NCBI RefSeq assembly: GCF_024267655.1
Contig: NZ_CP100595.1
Span: 372,001 to 436,000, forward strand
Source of the DNA: Arcobacter roscoffensis
GTDB lineage: Bacteria > Campylobacterota > Campylobacteria > Campylobacterales > Arcobacteraceae
Direction: 5' to 3'
DNA length: 64,000 bases
Shown here: positions 21,100 to 29,899 of the stretch, piece after piece
Position numbering within the stretch: position 1 is the stretch's first letter
Layout: every line of letters begins with the position of its first letter
The notes under the pieces: model-generated
What the model was told of the DNA's origin: nothing
The model's database searches: none
The model's input: the letters and a program-made list of their open reading frames with translations, nothing else
Position numbers and translations under genes: made by a program

Positions 21100-21447
21100 A
21101 TGTGTATTTTTTGCAAGATTGTAAAAGGTGAGATACCTAATCAAACTGTTTTAGAAGATGAAGATTTTTTAGCATTTAATGATATTAACCCAGCAAGAAA
21201 GGTGCATGTTTTAGTTATTCCTAAAGAACATTATGATTCTTTTGATGTTATCCCTCCAAAGTTAATGGCTAAAATGACTGAGTTTATTCATAAGGTTGTT
21301 TCAAAATTAAATATTAAAGAAGATGGATATAGATTAATTACTAATATTGGTGAGCATGGTGGGCAGGAAGTTGCACATTTACATTTTCATATTTTAGCAG
21401 GTGAATATGTTGGTAGATTAGTAGGTGAACAAGTAAAAAAAAGCTAA
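21100..21447 (+). CDS. HIT-family nucleotide hydrolase
   Basis: Histidine-triad protein of the HinT type, which hydrolyses phosphoramidate bonds in AMP-N conjugates. The 115 residues start MCIFCKIVKGEIPN, where CxxC with later histidines often binds zinc, contain FNDINPARKVHVLVIPKEH, and end with the triad HLHFHIL. Start chosen at ATG 21100, which has ACAAGGAA just upstream and matches the family N-terminus. Divergent from pheS, an arrangement I recall in C. jejuni. Confidence 0.93.
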   Translation: MCIFCKIVKGEIPNQTVLEDEDFLAFNDINPARKVHVLVIPKEHYDSFDVIPPKLMAKMTEFIHKVVSKLNIKEDGYRLITNIGEHGGQEVAHLHFHILAGEYVGRLVGEQVKKS

Positions 21448-21468
21448 GAAGTTTAACTTCTTTGCTTT
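21440..21468 (+). terminator. Bidirectional terminator between HIT gene and accA
   Basis: A stem AAAGC-T-AAGAAGT (21440-21452) pairs with ACTTCTT-T-GCTTT (21456-21468), with one T-T mismatch. It contains the HIT stop codon. A-rich flank upstream and T-rich flank downstream suit both strands, serving convergent accA too. Confidence 0.65.
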
Positions 21469-21482
21469 AATCATTAGACTTA

Positions 21483-22418
21483 TTAATCTTGGAAAGATCC
21501 AAGTGCCATAAGTTTTTCATATTTCTTTTGGTGTCTTTGAGCTGTTGTCATAGTTTTCAATTCATTGATTGACTCTATTACATACTCTTTTAAGGCAAGT
21601 ACTGCTTGCTCTTTTTGTCTATGAGCTCCAATTAGTGGTTCATTAATTACATCATCAACTAAATTTAATTCTTTTAAATTTTCAGCAGTAATTTTTAGTG
21701 CATTTGCAGCAGTTTCTACTTTTGTTGGATCGTTCCATAAAATTGCACTACAACCCTCTGGTGAAATTACAGCATATACTGAATATCTCATCATAGCAAG
21801 TTTATCTGCAACAGAAATAGCTAAGGCACCACCTGAACCACCTTCTCCAATTACAATTGAAATTGTAGGAGTTGTTAAATCAGCAAATTCAAATAGGTTT
21901 TTTGCGATAGCTTCTGATTGATTTCTCTCTTCCGCTCCAATTCCTGGGTATGCACCTGGTGTGTCAACTAACATAACGATTGGAATTTGGAATTTATCTG
22001 CAAGTTTTGCAGCTCTTAAAGCTTTTCTATATCCTTCAGGACTTGGCATACCAAAGTTTCTAATAAGCTTATCTTTAGTTCCTCTACCTTTTTGTTCACC
22101 AATAACCATCACCTTTTGACCATCAATATAACCTAAATAACAAACAATTGCTTTATCATCCACATAGTGTCTATCCCCATGTATTTCATATGCATCTGTT
22201 AATAGTTCATTGATATAATCCATTGCGTAAGGTCTATCTGGATGTCTAGCTAATTGAAGTTTCTGGTAATCACTTAAGTTTTTAAAAGTTTTTTCTACTT
22301 CTTTCTCAAGTTTTTTTTCTAAGATTTCTACTGCATGCTCGTCTGCTTTTGTCTTAGCTACAATAATGTCTTCTTCAATTTTCTTAATTTTTTCTTCAAA
22401 TTCTAAATAAGCTGCCAA
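21483..22418 (-). CDS. accA: Acetyl-CoA carboxylase carboxyltransferase subunit alpha
   Basis: Alpha half of the carboxyltransferase that makes malonyl-CoA for fatty acid synthesis. The 311 residues show an N-terminal helical segment, [35 protein letters not shown], the [14 protein letters not shown] loop and the oxyanion motif [11 protein letters not shown]. The start codon is TTG at 22418 with GGGAG upstream. Fourth gene of fabG-acpP-fabF-accA, though a hairpin separates it from fabF. Confidence 0.96.
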   Translation of the reverse strand: MAAYLEFEEKIKKIEEDIIVAKTKADEHAVEILEKKLEKEVEKTFKNLSDYQKLQLARHPDRPYAMDYINELLTDAYEIHGDRHYVDDKAIVCYLGYIDGQKVMVIGEQKGRGTKDKLIRNFGMPSPEGYRKALRAAKLADKFQIPIVMLVDTPGAYPGIGAEERNQSEAIAKNLFEFADLTTPTISIVIGEGGSGGALAISVADKLAMMRYSVYAVISPEGCSAILWNDPTKVETAANALKITAENLKELNLVDDVINEPLIGAHRQKEQAVLALKEYVIESINELKTMTTAQRHQKKYEKLMALGSFQD

Positions 22419-22433
22419 GTTATTACTCCCTTT

Positions 22434-22466
22434 AAAAAAAAAGAGCTAGGGATACTAGCTCTTTTT
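22434..22466 (-). terminator. Terminator between fabF and accA
   Basis: A 12-bp stem, AAAAAGAGCTAG (22438-22449) with CTAGCTCTTTTT (22455-22466) and a 5-base loop, is followed on the minus strand by a run of seven or more Ts. It ends just 16 bases before the accA start, so accA either depends on readthrough or the site attenuates it. Confidence 0.8.
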
Positions 22467-22491
22467 GATTAGATTAATTCTTTATTTGTTG

Positions 22492-23751
22492 TTATGCTTC
22501 AAATTTTTTAAAAATAACAGTTCCATTTGTTCCACCAAATCCAAAGTTGTTACTCATTACAGTAGTTAATTCAACTTTTCTTGCTATATTTGGAACGTAA
22601 TCTAATTTACACTCTTCATCTTGATTATCAAGATTAATTGTTGGAGGGATAACACCCTCATTTAATGATTTAATTGCAAAAATTGCTTCAATCGCACCAG
22701 CTGCACCTAAACAGTGACCTACTTGACCTTTTGTTGAAGTTACAGGAGGACAGTTTTCTTCTCCGCCAAATAATTCTGCAATTGCTTTTGACTCATTCAC
22801 ATCTCCAACAGGAGTTGAAGTACCATGAGAATTGATATAATCAATTTTAATTTCTTCACCAATATTAGCTTTTGCCATTTCTAATGCAGCTTTCATAGAT
22901 CTTAATGGACCATCCATTACAGGAGCTGTAATATGATTTGCATCACCTGATTCACCAAAACCTATAATTTCACAATAGATTTTTGCTCCTCTAGCTTGTG
23001 CAGATTCTAAAGTTTCAACAACAATTGCACCTGAACCTTCACCCATTACAAAACCGTTTCTATCTTTATCAAATGGTCTAGAAGCTCTTTTAGGCTCATC
23101 ATTTCTTGAAGATAATGCTTTCATCGAAGCAAAACCACCCATACCTGCTTCACAAATAGCAGATTCAGCACCAACAACTAGAATTCTATCTGCACCATTT
23201 GTAGCAATAGTTTTAACTGCATCATTTAATGCATGAGTAGAAGCTGCACAAGCTGTTACATGAGATAAAGAAGGACCTTTTAGTCCATGTTCAATTGAGA
23301 TAAATCCACTTAACATATTTACTAATGATGATGGAATAAAGAAAGGAGAGATTCTTTTAGGACCTCTGTTTTCACATACAACTGAGTTTTTTTGGATTGT
23401 ACCTAATCCACCAATTCCTGAAGCTGAAATAATTCCAAATCTAGATGAATCAGCATCACTTACTTTCTTGTTTTCATCAGTAACAAAACCTGAGTCTATC
23501 ATAGCTTCTTTAGCAGCTTTTATTCCTAATTGAATAAATCTATCCGCCTTTTTAACTTCTTTTTTATCCATTACTGTTGTAGGATCGAAATCTTTTACTT
23601 CACCTGCAATTTTTACAGGAAACTCACTTGCGTCAAATAGTGTAATTGTGTCAATTCCACAAACACCATCAACTGCCGCGTTAAATGATTCTTCTACATT
23701 ATGTCCAATAGAATTAATAGTACCTAAACCAGTTACAACAACTCTTTTCAT
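22492..23751 (-). CDS. fabF: 3-oxoacyl-ACP synthase II FabF
   Basis: Condensing enzyme that elongates fatty acids on ACP. The protein of 419 residues starts MKRVVVTGLGTINSIG and carries the Cys-His-His triad: Cys in VTACAAST, His in NSHGTSTPVGD and His in QVGHCLGAAGA. An in-frame TTG at 23787 would add 12 residues, but the family N-terminus points to the ATG at 23751. acpP upstream has its own terminator, so fabF probably uses the TATAGT-like promoter in the 131-base spacer. Confidence 0.96.
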   Translation of the reverse strand: MKRVVVTGLGTINSIGHNVEESFNAAVDGVCGIDTITLFDASEFPVKIAGEVKDFDPTTVMDKKEVKKADRFIQLGIKAAKEAMIDSGFVTDENKKVSDADSSRFGIISASGIGGLGTIQKNSVVCENRGPKRISPFFIPSSLVNMLSGFISIEHGLKGPSLSHVTACAASTHALNDAVKTIATNGADRILVVGAESAICEAGMGGFASMKALSSRNDEPKRASRPFDKDRNGFVMGEGSGAIVVETLESAQARGAKIYCEIIGFGESGDANHITAPVMDGPLRSMKAALEMAKANIGEEIKIDYINSHGTSTPVGDVNESKAIAELFGGEENCPPVTSTKGQVGHCLGAAGAIEAIFAIKSLNEGVIPPTINLDNQDEECKLDYVPNIARKVELTTVMSNNFGFGGTNGTVIFKKFEA

Positions 23752-23835
23752 TAAAAATGCCCCGTATTTATTATTTAAACTATTCAATCTTTTACTATAT
23801 TAAAAAATTCAATAATTAAAATTTATGTAATTAAA

Positions 23836-23864
23836 ATAGAAGACTAATATAATTAGTCTTCTAT
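23836..23864 (-). terminator. Terminator after acpP
   Basis: A perfect 13-bp stem, ATAGAAGACTAAT (23836-23848) with ATTAGTCTTCTAT (23852-23864), has a 3-base loop and is followed on the minus strand by TTTTAATT. It lies 19 bases past the acpP stop and likely makes acpP a separate, abundant transcript. Confidence 0.8.
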
Positions 23865-23882
23865 GAAACTTAAGCGTATAAA

Positions 23883-24113
23883 TTACGCGTTATTTTCGAT
23901 GTATTTAATAGCATCAGAAACAGTTAAGATTCCTTCAGCGTCTTCATCAGGGATTTCGATATCGAACTTTTCTTCTAAAGCCATAACTAATTCAACTACA
24001 TCTAGTGAATCTGCACCTAAATCTTCGATAAACTTTGAATCTTCTTTAATCTCAGCTGCATCACAATCTAATTGCTCAACTACTACTTCTTTTACATCAT
24101 CTAATAATGCCAT
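23883..24113 (-). CDS. acpP: Acyl carrier protein
   Basis: Small acidic carrier of acyl chains in fatty acid synthesis. The 76 residues contain the phosphopantetheine attachment serine in [16 protein letters not shown], and the overall composition is rich in Asp and Glu as expected. It has a good AAAGGAA ribosome-binding site, its own -10 box and its own terminator. Confidence 0.98.
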   Translation of the reverse strand: MALLDDVKEVVVEQLDCDAAEIKEDSKFIEDLGADSLDVVELVMALEEKFDIEIPDEDAEGILTVSDAIKYIENNA

Positions 24114-24143
24114 ATTTATTTCCTTTTATAAAATTATCTACGT

Positions 24144-24149
24144 ATTATA
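24144..24149 (-). promoter_or_regulatory. Predicted -10 box of acpP
   Basis: Minus-strand TATAAT about 31 bases upstream of the acpP start. Together with the terminator after acpP it suggests a dedicated transcript. Confidence 0.5.
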
Positions 24150-24205
24150 ACTAAAAAGATTTTAAAAAGTCTTTTAAATTATAAAATTTTAGTTTAGTTT
24201 AATTT

Positions 24206-24949
24206 CTAAACGTATAAACCACCATTAACTTTTAAAATCTCACCTGTAATATATGAAGAATGATCACTTAATAAAAATGCTACTGCATCGGCAATCTCTT
24301 TTGGTTGACCAAATCTTGATAATGGAATATTTTTTTCATATTCAGCTTTTACATCATCTTTTAATTCATCAGTCATATCAGTTTGAATAAATCCAGGAGT
24401 TACTGCATTGTATCTAATACCTCTTGCTGCTGCTTCTTTTGCGAATGATTTAGTCATTGCATTTAAACCACCTTTAGAAGCAGAATAATTTGTTTGGCCA
24501 GGATTTCCCATCTCTCCAACAATAGAAGAAATATTTACAATAGAACCAAATCTTTTTTTACCCATAACTTTAAGTGATGCTTTACATCCAATAAATGCAG
24601 ATGTTAAGTTTGCAGAAATTACATCGTTGAAATCTTCAACTGACATTCTTAATGCTAATTTATCTCTTGTAATACCTGCATTATTTACTAAATATGATAG
24701 TTCACCATCTGCATCAATTACAGTTTTAATAGCAGCTGTAAACTCTTCTTCACTAGTTACATCTGCTTTTACTATAGCAGCTTTTCCGCCAGCAGCTTCA
24801 ATCTCTTCTTTGATTTTTTCTGCAGCATCAGCTCCACTTCTATAGTTAATCCAAACTTTTAAACCATAGCTAGCTAGAGTTTTAGCAATTTGTGCACCAA
24901 TTCCTCTACTAGCTCCTGTAACTAATACATTTGAACCTGTAAAATTCAT
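24206..24949 (-). CDS. fabG: 3-oxoacyl-ACP reductase FabG
   Basis: NADPH-dependent short-chain dehydrogenase that reduces 3-oxoacyl-ACP. The 247-residue protein has the cofactor motif VTGASRGIG, NNAG, and the catalytic Ser-Tyr-Lys set with NYSASKGG (YxxxK). The start is taken at ATG 24949 with AAGGAA just upstream; an in-frame TTG at 24979 would add 10 basic residues foreign to the family. First gene of the fabG-acpP-fabF-accA cluster. Confidence 0.95.
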   Translation of the reverse strand: MNFTGSNVLVTGASRGIGAQIAKTLASYGLKVWINYRSGADAAEKIKEEIEAAGGKAAIVKADVTSEEEFTAAIKTVIDADGELSYLVNNAGITRDKLALRMSVEDFNDVISANLTSAFIGCKASLKVMGKKRFGSIVNISSIVGEMGNPGQTNYSASKGGLNAMTKSFAKEAAARGIRYNAVTPGFIQTDMTDELKDDVKAEYEKNIPLSRFGQPKEIADAVAFLLSDHSSYITGEILKVNGGLYV

Positions 24950-25031
24950 ATTATTCCTTTTTCGTTTAGTAAATTTCAAAAAATTTGCGTATTATATCGC
25001 AAGTTTTTATATAAAAAGATTATTGAGTTTT

Positions 25032-25796
25032 TTAAACGCCTCTTTTATTGTTCCATACTCTAATATGAAGTCTATCACAATATTTGAAACCATTTTTTAT
25101 AGCCATGTTAATTACTGCTTCATCATTTTCATTTATTGTTTGTGCATCATCACCCATTGGCATTAAGTATACTTCACATTTAGGTATGTTTGAGAGTATG
25201 ATTTTAATCTCTTCTTGAGCCTTTTGCATAAAATCTTTATTTATTACAAATTTTAAATAAGAGTTTTCTGTATTAGTTAAAACTTTTTCTAAAGTTTCAT
25301 AATTAACTCTTTTTTTTAGTGGTTCTAGTGAATTACTTAGTTTTACACTCATTGAAAATAAAATCTTTTTTTGATAATCATATTCAAAATTTAGATTTAA
25401 AGAAGCATTTGTTTCAATTGTAACTTGATGTCCATTTTCAATATAGTGTTTAAGTAGTTTTTGAAACTCTTCTTTATTCCAGTAAAGTAAAGGCTCGCCA
25501 CCTGTTATAACTATATCCATCTTATAGTTATAATCATAAAGATTTGTTAGCTTATCTACTTCACTTACTATGTCTTCATAAGTTTTATATTTAGTCCATG
25601 AGTCTTTAAAAGCTGGGTCTACTGCATAGTATGTATCACAAGCACATTTTTTTATTCCACTTGGTGTTTCATACTCTACATTAAAGCCAACACATTTAAA
25701 ATTACATTTTCCAAATCTAATAAATACAGATGGAGTTCCTACAAGTTTACCTTCACCTTGAATAGTAGGACCAAAAATCTCATTTATCTCAAGCAT
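25032..25796 (-). CDS. queE: 7-carboxy-7-deazaguanine synthase QueE
   Basis: Radical SAM enzyme that makes the 7-deazaguanine core of queuosine. The 254 residues begin INEIFGPTIQGEGKLVGTPSVFIRFGKC, the QueE hallmark. Compared with the usual CxxxCxxC cluster motif, Cys31 and Cys35 are in place, but about 15 extra residues separate them from the third ligand, probably Cys53 in CDTYYA; an additional Cys51 sits beside it. The ITGGEPLLY motif is present. It overlaps queD by 8 bases. Confidence 0.92.
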   Translation of the reverse strand: MLEINEIFGPTIQGEGKLVGTPSVFIRFGKCNFKCVGFNVEYETPSGIKKCACDTYYAVDPAFKDSWTKYKTYEDIVSEVDKLTNLYDYNYKMDIVITGGEPLLYWNKEEFQKLLKHYIENGHQVTIETNASLNLNFEYDYQKKILFSMSVKLSNSLEPLKKRVNYETLEKVLTNTENSYLKFVINKDFMQKAQEEIKIILSNIPKCEVYLMPMGDDAQTINENDEAVINMAIKNGFKYCDRLHIRVWNNKRGV

Positions 25797-26325
25797 AAAA
25801 AGTACTTTTACTTTTAGGTGTTTCTAAAAACTCAACATGAGATACTTTTACACCTAATTTATTCATCTTTTTTTGCACTATTTTTAAAAACCATGCTGAT
25901 AAATTTTCACTTGTAGGTACAAAGTCAACTAAAACGTAACCTTCATATAGTTCAGTTAAATATGTTTCTTCATCTTTAAATTTTGTTAAATCTACTAAAT
26001 AGTAACCCTCATCAAATTTAACTAATTCTTCTTTTTGTACATCTGATAAAAGTTTTGAGTATAAAGGGTCATTTATATCTAAGATAAATTTATGGTCAAG
26101 CACATCATCTAAAAAGGCTTTAAACCAATTTAGGTGTTTAAAGTCTGTAACCATTCCATCTTTTAATTCATCTGCTTCTAAATAAACTAATATTTTCCCT
26201 TGGTGACCATGTAAGTGCCTACATTTTAAGCATCCATCTAGTGAGAATTCTGTGTTTAAAGTTTGAGACCATACTCTATGACCATAACAAAAATCAAACT
26301 CTTTTGATATTTTCCATTTCATCAT
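25789..26325 (-). CDS. queD: 6-carboxytetrahydropterin synthase QueD
   Basis: Pterin synthase-fold enzyme converting dihydroneopterin triphosphate to 6-carboxytetrahydropterin for preQ0. In 178 residues the zinc histidines are visible in FCYGHRVW and CRHLHGHQGK, with catalytic residues in VTDFKHL and LDHKF. About 50 residues longer than the shortest QueD proteins because of an inserted segment around YYLVDLTKFKDEETY. Starts with two consecutive ATGs; it overlaps queC by 4 bases. Confidence 0.92.
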   Translation of the reverse strand: MMKWKISKEFDFCYGHRVWSQTLNTEFSLDGCLKCRHLHGHQGKILVYLEADELKDGMVTDFKHLNWFKAFLDDVLDHKFILDINDPLYSKLLSDVQKEELVKFDEGYYLVDLTKFKDEETYLTELYEGYVLVDFVPTSENLSAWFLKIVQKKMNKLGVKVSHVEFLETPKSKSTFYA

Positions 26326-27005
26326 AAAGCCTTATAAGGTATAGGGTCTTTTGCATTTGCTAAATTAAAGCCATTAAGTCTTAATCTACAAGAATCACAA
26401 ACTCCACAAGCCTCATCTTCTTCTTTATAACAAGACCAAGTATGTTCTAATGGAACGTTTAATTCTAATGCTTTTGAAACTATTTGAGCTTTACTTAAGT
26501 GAACTAAAGGAGTTTTAATTTCTATATTAGTTGTTTCTTTAGTTCCTTGATTTATTGCTTTTGTAATATCTGCAATAAATTCATCCGTACAATCAGGATA
26601 ACCAGAACTATCTTCTTGAACAACTCCTATATACATAGCTTGGGCTTCTTCTTTTTCAGCAATTGCAGCAGTAATTGATAAAAATATACCATTTCTAAAT
26701 GGTACATAAGTAATAGGAACTCCTGCTTCAACACCATTAGTTGGTACATCAATATCTTTATCAGTTAAAGCACTTGCACCTATTTGTGTAAAAAAAGGAA
26801 TATCAATTTCATATTTTTCACTAATTTCTAAATCATCACAAATATTTCTAAAGGCTTCTAATTCTCTTTTTTCTGTTCTTTGTCCATAGTTAAAATGAAC
26901 TGCGATAATTTCATAACCATCATTTTTTGCTATATAAGAAGCTAAAGTGGAATCCATACCTCCACTTAAAATACAAATTGCTTTTTTATTTGATTTGCTA
27001 CTCAT
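26322..27005 (-). CDS. queC: 7-cyano-7-deazaguanine synthase QueC
   Basis: ATP-dependent enzyme that turns 7-carboxy-7-deazaguanine into preQ0. The 227 residues show the PP-loop SGGMDSTLASY near the N-terminus, VPFRNGIFLS, and a C-terminal zinc site built from cysteines in SCYKEEDEACGVCDSCRLR. Together with queD and queE it covers three steps; queF is not in the window. It overlaps moeA by 8 bases. Confidence 0.95.
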   Translation of the reverse strand: MSSKSNKKAICILSGGMDSTLASYIAKNDGYEIIAVHFNYGQRTEKRELEAFRNICDDLEISEKYEIDIPFFTQIGASALTDKDIDVPTNGVEAGVPITYVPFRNGIFLSITAAIAEKEEAQAMYIGVVQEDSSGYPDCTDEFIADITKAINQGTKETTNIEIKTPLVHLSKAQIVSKALELNVPLEHTWSCYKEEDEACGVCDSCRLRLNGFNLANAKDPIPYKAL

Positions 27006-28221
27006 TTGTTAAAAAATCCTTTTTTATTTCTGTAAAAAATTTCCAATTTATAGGAAGAACCTTAACTTTTGCATTTTCTTTTAAAAAATCAACATTTTCA
27101 TTTAAAGCTATCATGCTATTACAATTTGATAATGTTGATACCATTCCTGGACTTCTTTTTTGACAAACATTAAATGATTCTCCATCAAAAAAACCTGGAA
27201 GCAAAGTAATTCTTCCTGCTTTGTTTTTAAAGTCTTGTGATATATTTGTTTCTATGTAGTTTGGATAAATTTCATTTGAACCTAAAAGTTTTTGAATTAT
27301 TAATTTTCCAAACATTTCAAAAATCATAGCACTTGCTAGGGGATTACCTGGAAGGTTAAGAATTAAAGTGTCACCAATTTTTCCAAAGACTGTAGGTTTT
27401 CCAGGCTTTATTATAATTCCATCAAAAATTGTTTCAAATTCAAGCTCATTAAAAGCCTCTTTTGTAAAATCAGCATCTCCTACTGATACTCCACCTGAGG
27501 TAATTATCATATCTGCATCTAAAGAGTTTTCAATTAATTCTTTTATTGCATCAACTGAATCTTTAGCTTGACCTATAAATCTTACATCACAACCTAACTC
27601 TTTTGCTCTTGCAATTAAAGTTGGAGTGTTTGAATTATATATTTGATGATCTTGGATTTTTTCATAATGAAGTTTTAACTCTTCTCCACTTGAAAATACA
27701 ACGATTTTAGGTTTTTTATAAACTTTTATATGACTAATACCTTGTGAAGATAATAGGGTGATTTTTGAAAAGTTTATGTTTTCGCCAATTTTTATTAAAA
27801 GTTCATCCTCTTTTATATCTTCACCAATATATCTAATATGTTGAAATTTTTTTACATTTTTTATAATTTTAATTTTTTTATCATTAAGTTTGTGTGTATC
27901 TTCTTTTGGAATAATAGCTGTTGTATTATTTGGAACTCTTGCTCCGGTCATTATTTTTACACAGCAATTGTTTTTAAGTAGTGTATTATTGTTATCTCCT
28001 GCAAAAACAGTATCAATAACTTCTAACTCTTCATCTTTATTTTCATAAAGTATTGCATATCCATCCATAGCTGAGTTGTTAAACTTAGGCAAACTTGATG
28101 TTGCATAAATATTTTGAGCACAAACTCTATTTAAAGCATCCTCAATTGGTATGATTTCAAAATTTTGTTTTAGATGAAGTTGTGAAATAATATTTATAGT
28201 ATCTTCTACACTAATAGCCAT
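26998..28221 (-). CDS. moeA: Molybdopterin molybdenumtransferase MoeA
   Basis: Inserts molybdenum into adenylylated molybdopterin to give the cofactor. In 407 residues the usual order is seen: NSAMDGYA near residue 50, MTGARVPNNTTAIIPKED, the SSGEEL and ITSGGVSVGDADF motifs of the MoCF fold, and LPGNPLASA. First gene of a four-gene unit (moeA-queC-queD-queE) with overlaps of 8, 4 and 8 bases. AAAGGAATAAT precedes the ATG. Confidence 0.95.
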   Translation of the reverse strand: MAISVEDTINIISQLHLKQNFEIIPIEDALNRVCAQNIYATSSLPKFNNSAMDGYAILYENKDEELEVIDTVFAGDNNNTLLKNNCCVKIMTGARVPNNTTAIIPKEDTHKLNDKKIKIIKNVKKFQHIRYIGEDIKEDELLIKIGENINFSKITLLSSQGISHIKVYKKPKIVVFSSGEELKLHYEKIQDHQIYNSNTPTLIARAKELGCDVRFIGQAKDSVDAIKELIENSLDADMIITSGGVSVGDADFTKEAFNELEFETIFDGIIIKPGKPTVFGKIGDTLILNLPGNPLASAMIFEMFGKLIIQKLLGSNEIYPNYIETNISQDFKNKAGRITLLPGFFDGESFNVCQKRSPGMVSTLSNCNSMIALNENVDFLKENAKVKVLPINWKFFTEIKKDFLTNE

Positions 28222-28268
28222 TATTATTCCTTTTGATATTTAAAATAAAAAACTTATGACAAGTTAGA

Positions 28269-28274
28269 TATAAT
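28269..28274 (+). promoter_or_regulatory. Predicted -10 box for the membrane protein-rsmE unit
   Basis: TATAAT in the divergent spacer from moeA, 33 bases upstream of the ATG at 28307. Confidence 0.5.
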
Positions 28275-28306
28275 AGCGAAATTTTTTAAAAGTGAGATAA
28301 ACAAAT

Positions 28307-28711
28307 ATGGAATTAATGCAAAGTGCGATTACGACACACGTATATACAATTTACTTTTTTTTAGCAATTATGTTATTTAACCTTTACTCAGTTATTAGTG
28401 TAAAAGAGTTTATGAAATTAGCAAAGAGACTAAAATTTATGACTCCTTTATATCATTTAACAAATGCAATTGTAATGTATACAGGAGCAATTGTTGCTTT
28501 TTATGCTCATGCTATGAGTTTTACTATTTTTATAATGATACCAACTTCAATATTCCTTTTAGTTATTGAAATTAAAAGATATAAGAAGATGAGAGTTATT
28601 AAAAGTGCTGATAAAGAACTTCAAGAAGAGTTTTATAAATATGCAAGAAAAATTTATACTATTGAGATTATGGTATTAGTATCAATTTATATAATTAGTA
28701 AGGTATTTTAA
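28307..28711 (+). CDS. Small four-helix membrane protein
   Basis: I do not recognise a named family. The 134 residues predict four membrane helices (about 12-32, 46-68, 70-89 and 114-133), joined by short basic loops (EFMKLAKRLKF and KRYKKMRVIK), and have no signal peptide-like cleavage site. It is two bases ahead of rsmE and shares its promoter, so it is probably cotranscribed, but no functional link is evident. Confidence 0.85.
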   Translation: MELMQSAITTHVYTIYFFLAIMLFNLYSVISVKEFMKLAKRLKFMTPLYHLTNAIVMYTGAIVAFYAHAMSFTIFIMIPTSIFLLVIEIKRYKKMRVIKSADKELQEEFYKYARKIYTIEIMVLVSIYIISKVF

Positions 28712-28713
28712 AT

Positions 28714-29385
28714 ATGCAGTTTTCTTATCATGAAGATGCTAAAGAATCAAACCTTGCAATTAATAATGATACATATAAATATTTAATTAAAGCTAGAAGA
28801 CATAAAGTAGGTGATGAAATCTATTTTAGAAATTTAAATGATAGTTTTGCTTATTTATATAAACTAGAATCAATTGGAAGAAAAGATGCTCTTTTGTCAC
28901 TAGTAAGTAGTGAAGAAAAGATAGTTGAAAATGATAAAAAACTACACCTTGCTTGGTGTATGGTTGACCCAAAAACTATTGAAAAAAATATAGCTTCATT
29001 AAATGAATTAGGTGTAGATAAAATTACATTCGTTTATTGTGAGTTTTCACAAAAAAACTTTAATGTAAATATAGAAAAATTAAATAGGATTTTATATAAT
29101 TCTTCAAGCCAATGTGGAAGATCTTCAATTATAAAGCTTGAAATTTGTGATAGTTTAGAAGAGTTTTTACAGAAAAATCCAGACTCATATTTTTTAGATT
29201 TTTCTACAACTAATATTGAAACAAAAAAACATGATATTAAAACTTTAATAATTGGTTGTGAAGGTGGATTTTCTCAAGATGAGAGAATTACTTTTGATAA
29301 AAACAAAGTAGTTGGTTTTAAATCAAGTTTAATACTACGGAGTGAAACCGCAATAATAAGTGCAAGTTCAAAAGTACTGATATAA
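28714..29385 (+). CDS. rsmE: 16S rRNA (uracil-1498-N3)-methyltransferase RsmE
   Basis: SPOUT-class methyltransferase of the ribosomal small subunit. The 223 residues have an N-terminal PUA-like part (HKVGDEIYFRNL), DPKTIEKNIASLNELGVDKI, the knot motif IIGCEGGFSQDE and the closing LRSETAIISA, all typical of RsmE. Its stop codon is at the edge of a strong terminator. Confidence 0.93.
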   Translation: MQFSYHEDAKESNLAINNDTYKYLIKARRHKVGDEIYFRNLNDSFAYLYKLESIGRKDALLSLVSSEEKIVENDKKLHLAWCMVDPKTIEKNIASLNELGVDKITFVYCEFSQKNFNVNIEKLNRILYNSSSQCGRSSIIKLEICDSLEEFLQKNPDSYFLDFSTTNIETKKHDIKTLIIGCEGGFSQDERITFDKNKVVGFKSSLILRSETAIISASSKVLI

Positions 29386-29418
29386 AAAAAGCCAAGCTTT
29401 TAAAGCTTGGCTTTTTTT
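29384..29418 (+). terminator. Bidirectional terminator after rsmE
   Basis: AAAAAAAGCCAAGCTTT at 29384-29400 is repeated inverted at 29402-29418, giving GCCAAGC/GCTTGGC arms with A and T tracts on either side. It serves rsmE on the plus strand and the cytochrome gene on the minus strand. Confidence 0.9.
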
Positions 29419-29436
29419 TATGCTAATAATAAATTA

Positions 29437-29832
29437 CTACCAGCTTCTTACAATTGAGTGACATCTAGAACATGCATTTAACATATCAGAATATGCATCA
29501 GCAGCACTTAAATAAGCTTTTTCATCTAAATTTAACTCTAAAACATTTAAGTCTAAGCTAATTCTTTCACTTGCCGCAGCAGCAACATTAACTAAGTGTT
29601 TTTTGTTTTGTGGTAAGTAGTTTTCAATAACTTTCTTTTCAGAGAAAAGTTCATTTCCTTGTTTTACTAAAGCAGAACCTTCTTTAATTAATTCAAGGTT
29701 GTTATTTAAAAAACCTTTTTGGATTTGAGTCATACCTTGTTCCATAATAGACATAGATTTTTGCATAACATCTTGAGCATTAGCAACACCAAAAGCTAAT
29801 GTACATGCAACTAATAATTTTGCTAGTTTCAT
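29437..29832 (-). CDS. Small periplasmic c-type cytochrome, cytochrome c'-like
   Basis: The 131-residue protein has a clear signal peptide (MKLAKLLVACTLAFGVANA), a helical body, and one heme-binding motif, CSRCH, at 121-125, only six residues from the C-terminus. A C-terminal CxxCH in a helical protein is characteristic of class II cytochromes (c' and c556), which is my basis for the call. It follows petC on the same strand, though a terminator lies between them. An electron-transfer or gas-binding role near the bc1 complex is inference. Confidence 0.8.
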   Translation of the reverse strand: MKLAKLLVACTLAFGVANAQDVMQKSMSIMEQGMTQIQKGFLNNNLELIKEGSALVKQGNELFSEKKVIENYLPQNKKHLVNVAAAASERISLDLNVLELNLDEKAYLSAADAYSDMLNACSRCHSIVRSW

Positions 29833-29855
29833 TTGGTTTCCTTTATGATTTTATT

Positions 29856-29883
29856 AAAAAAGGTTAGGGGATTCCTAACCTTT
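29856..29883 (-). terminator. Terminator after petABC
   Basis: A 10-bp stem, AAAGGTTAGG (29859-29868) with CCTAACCTTT (29874-29883), is followed on the minus strand by a T run (29856-29860). It separates petC from the small cytochrome gene. Confidence 0.8.
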
Positions 29884-29899
29884 CTATTTTTAAGAGTTC

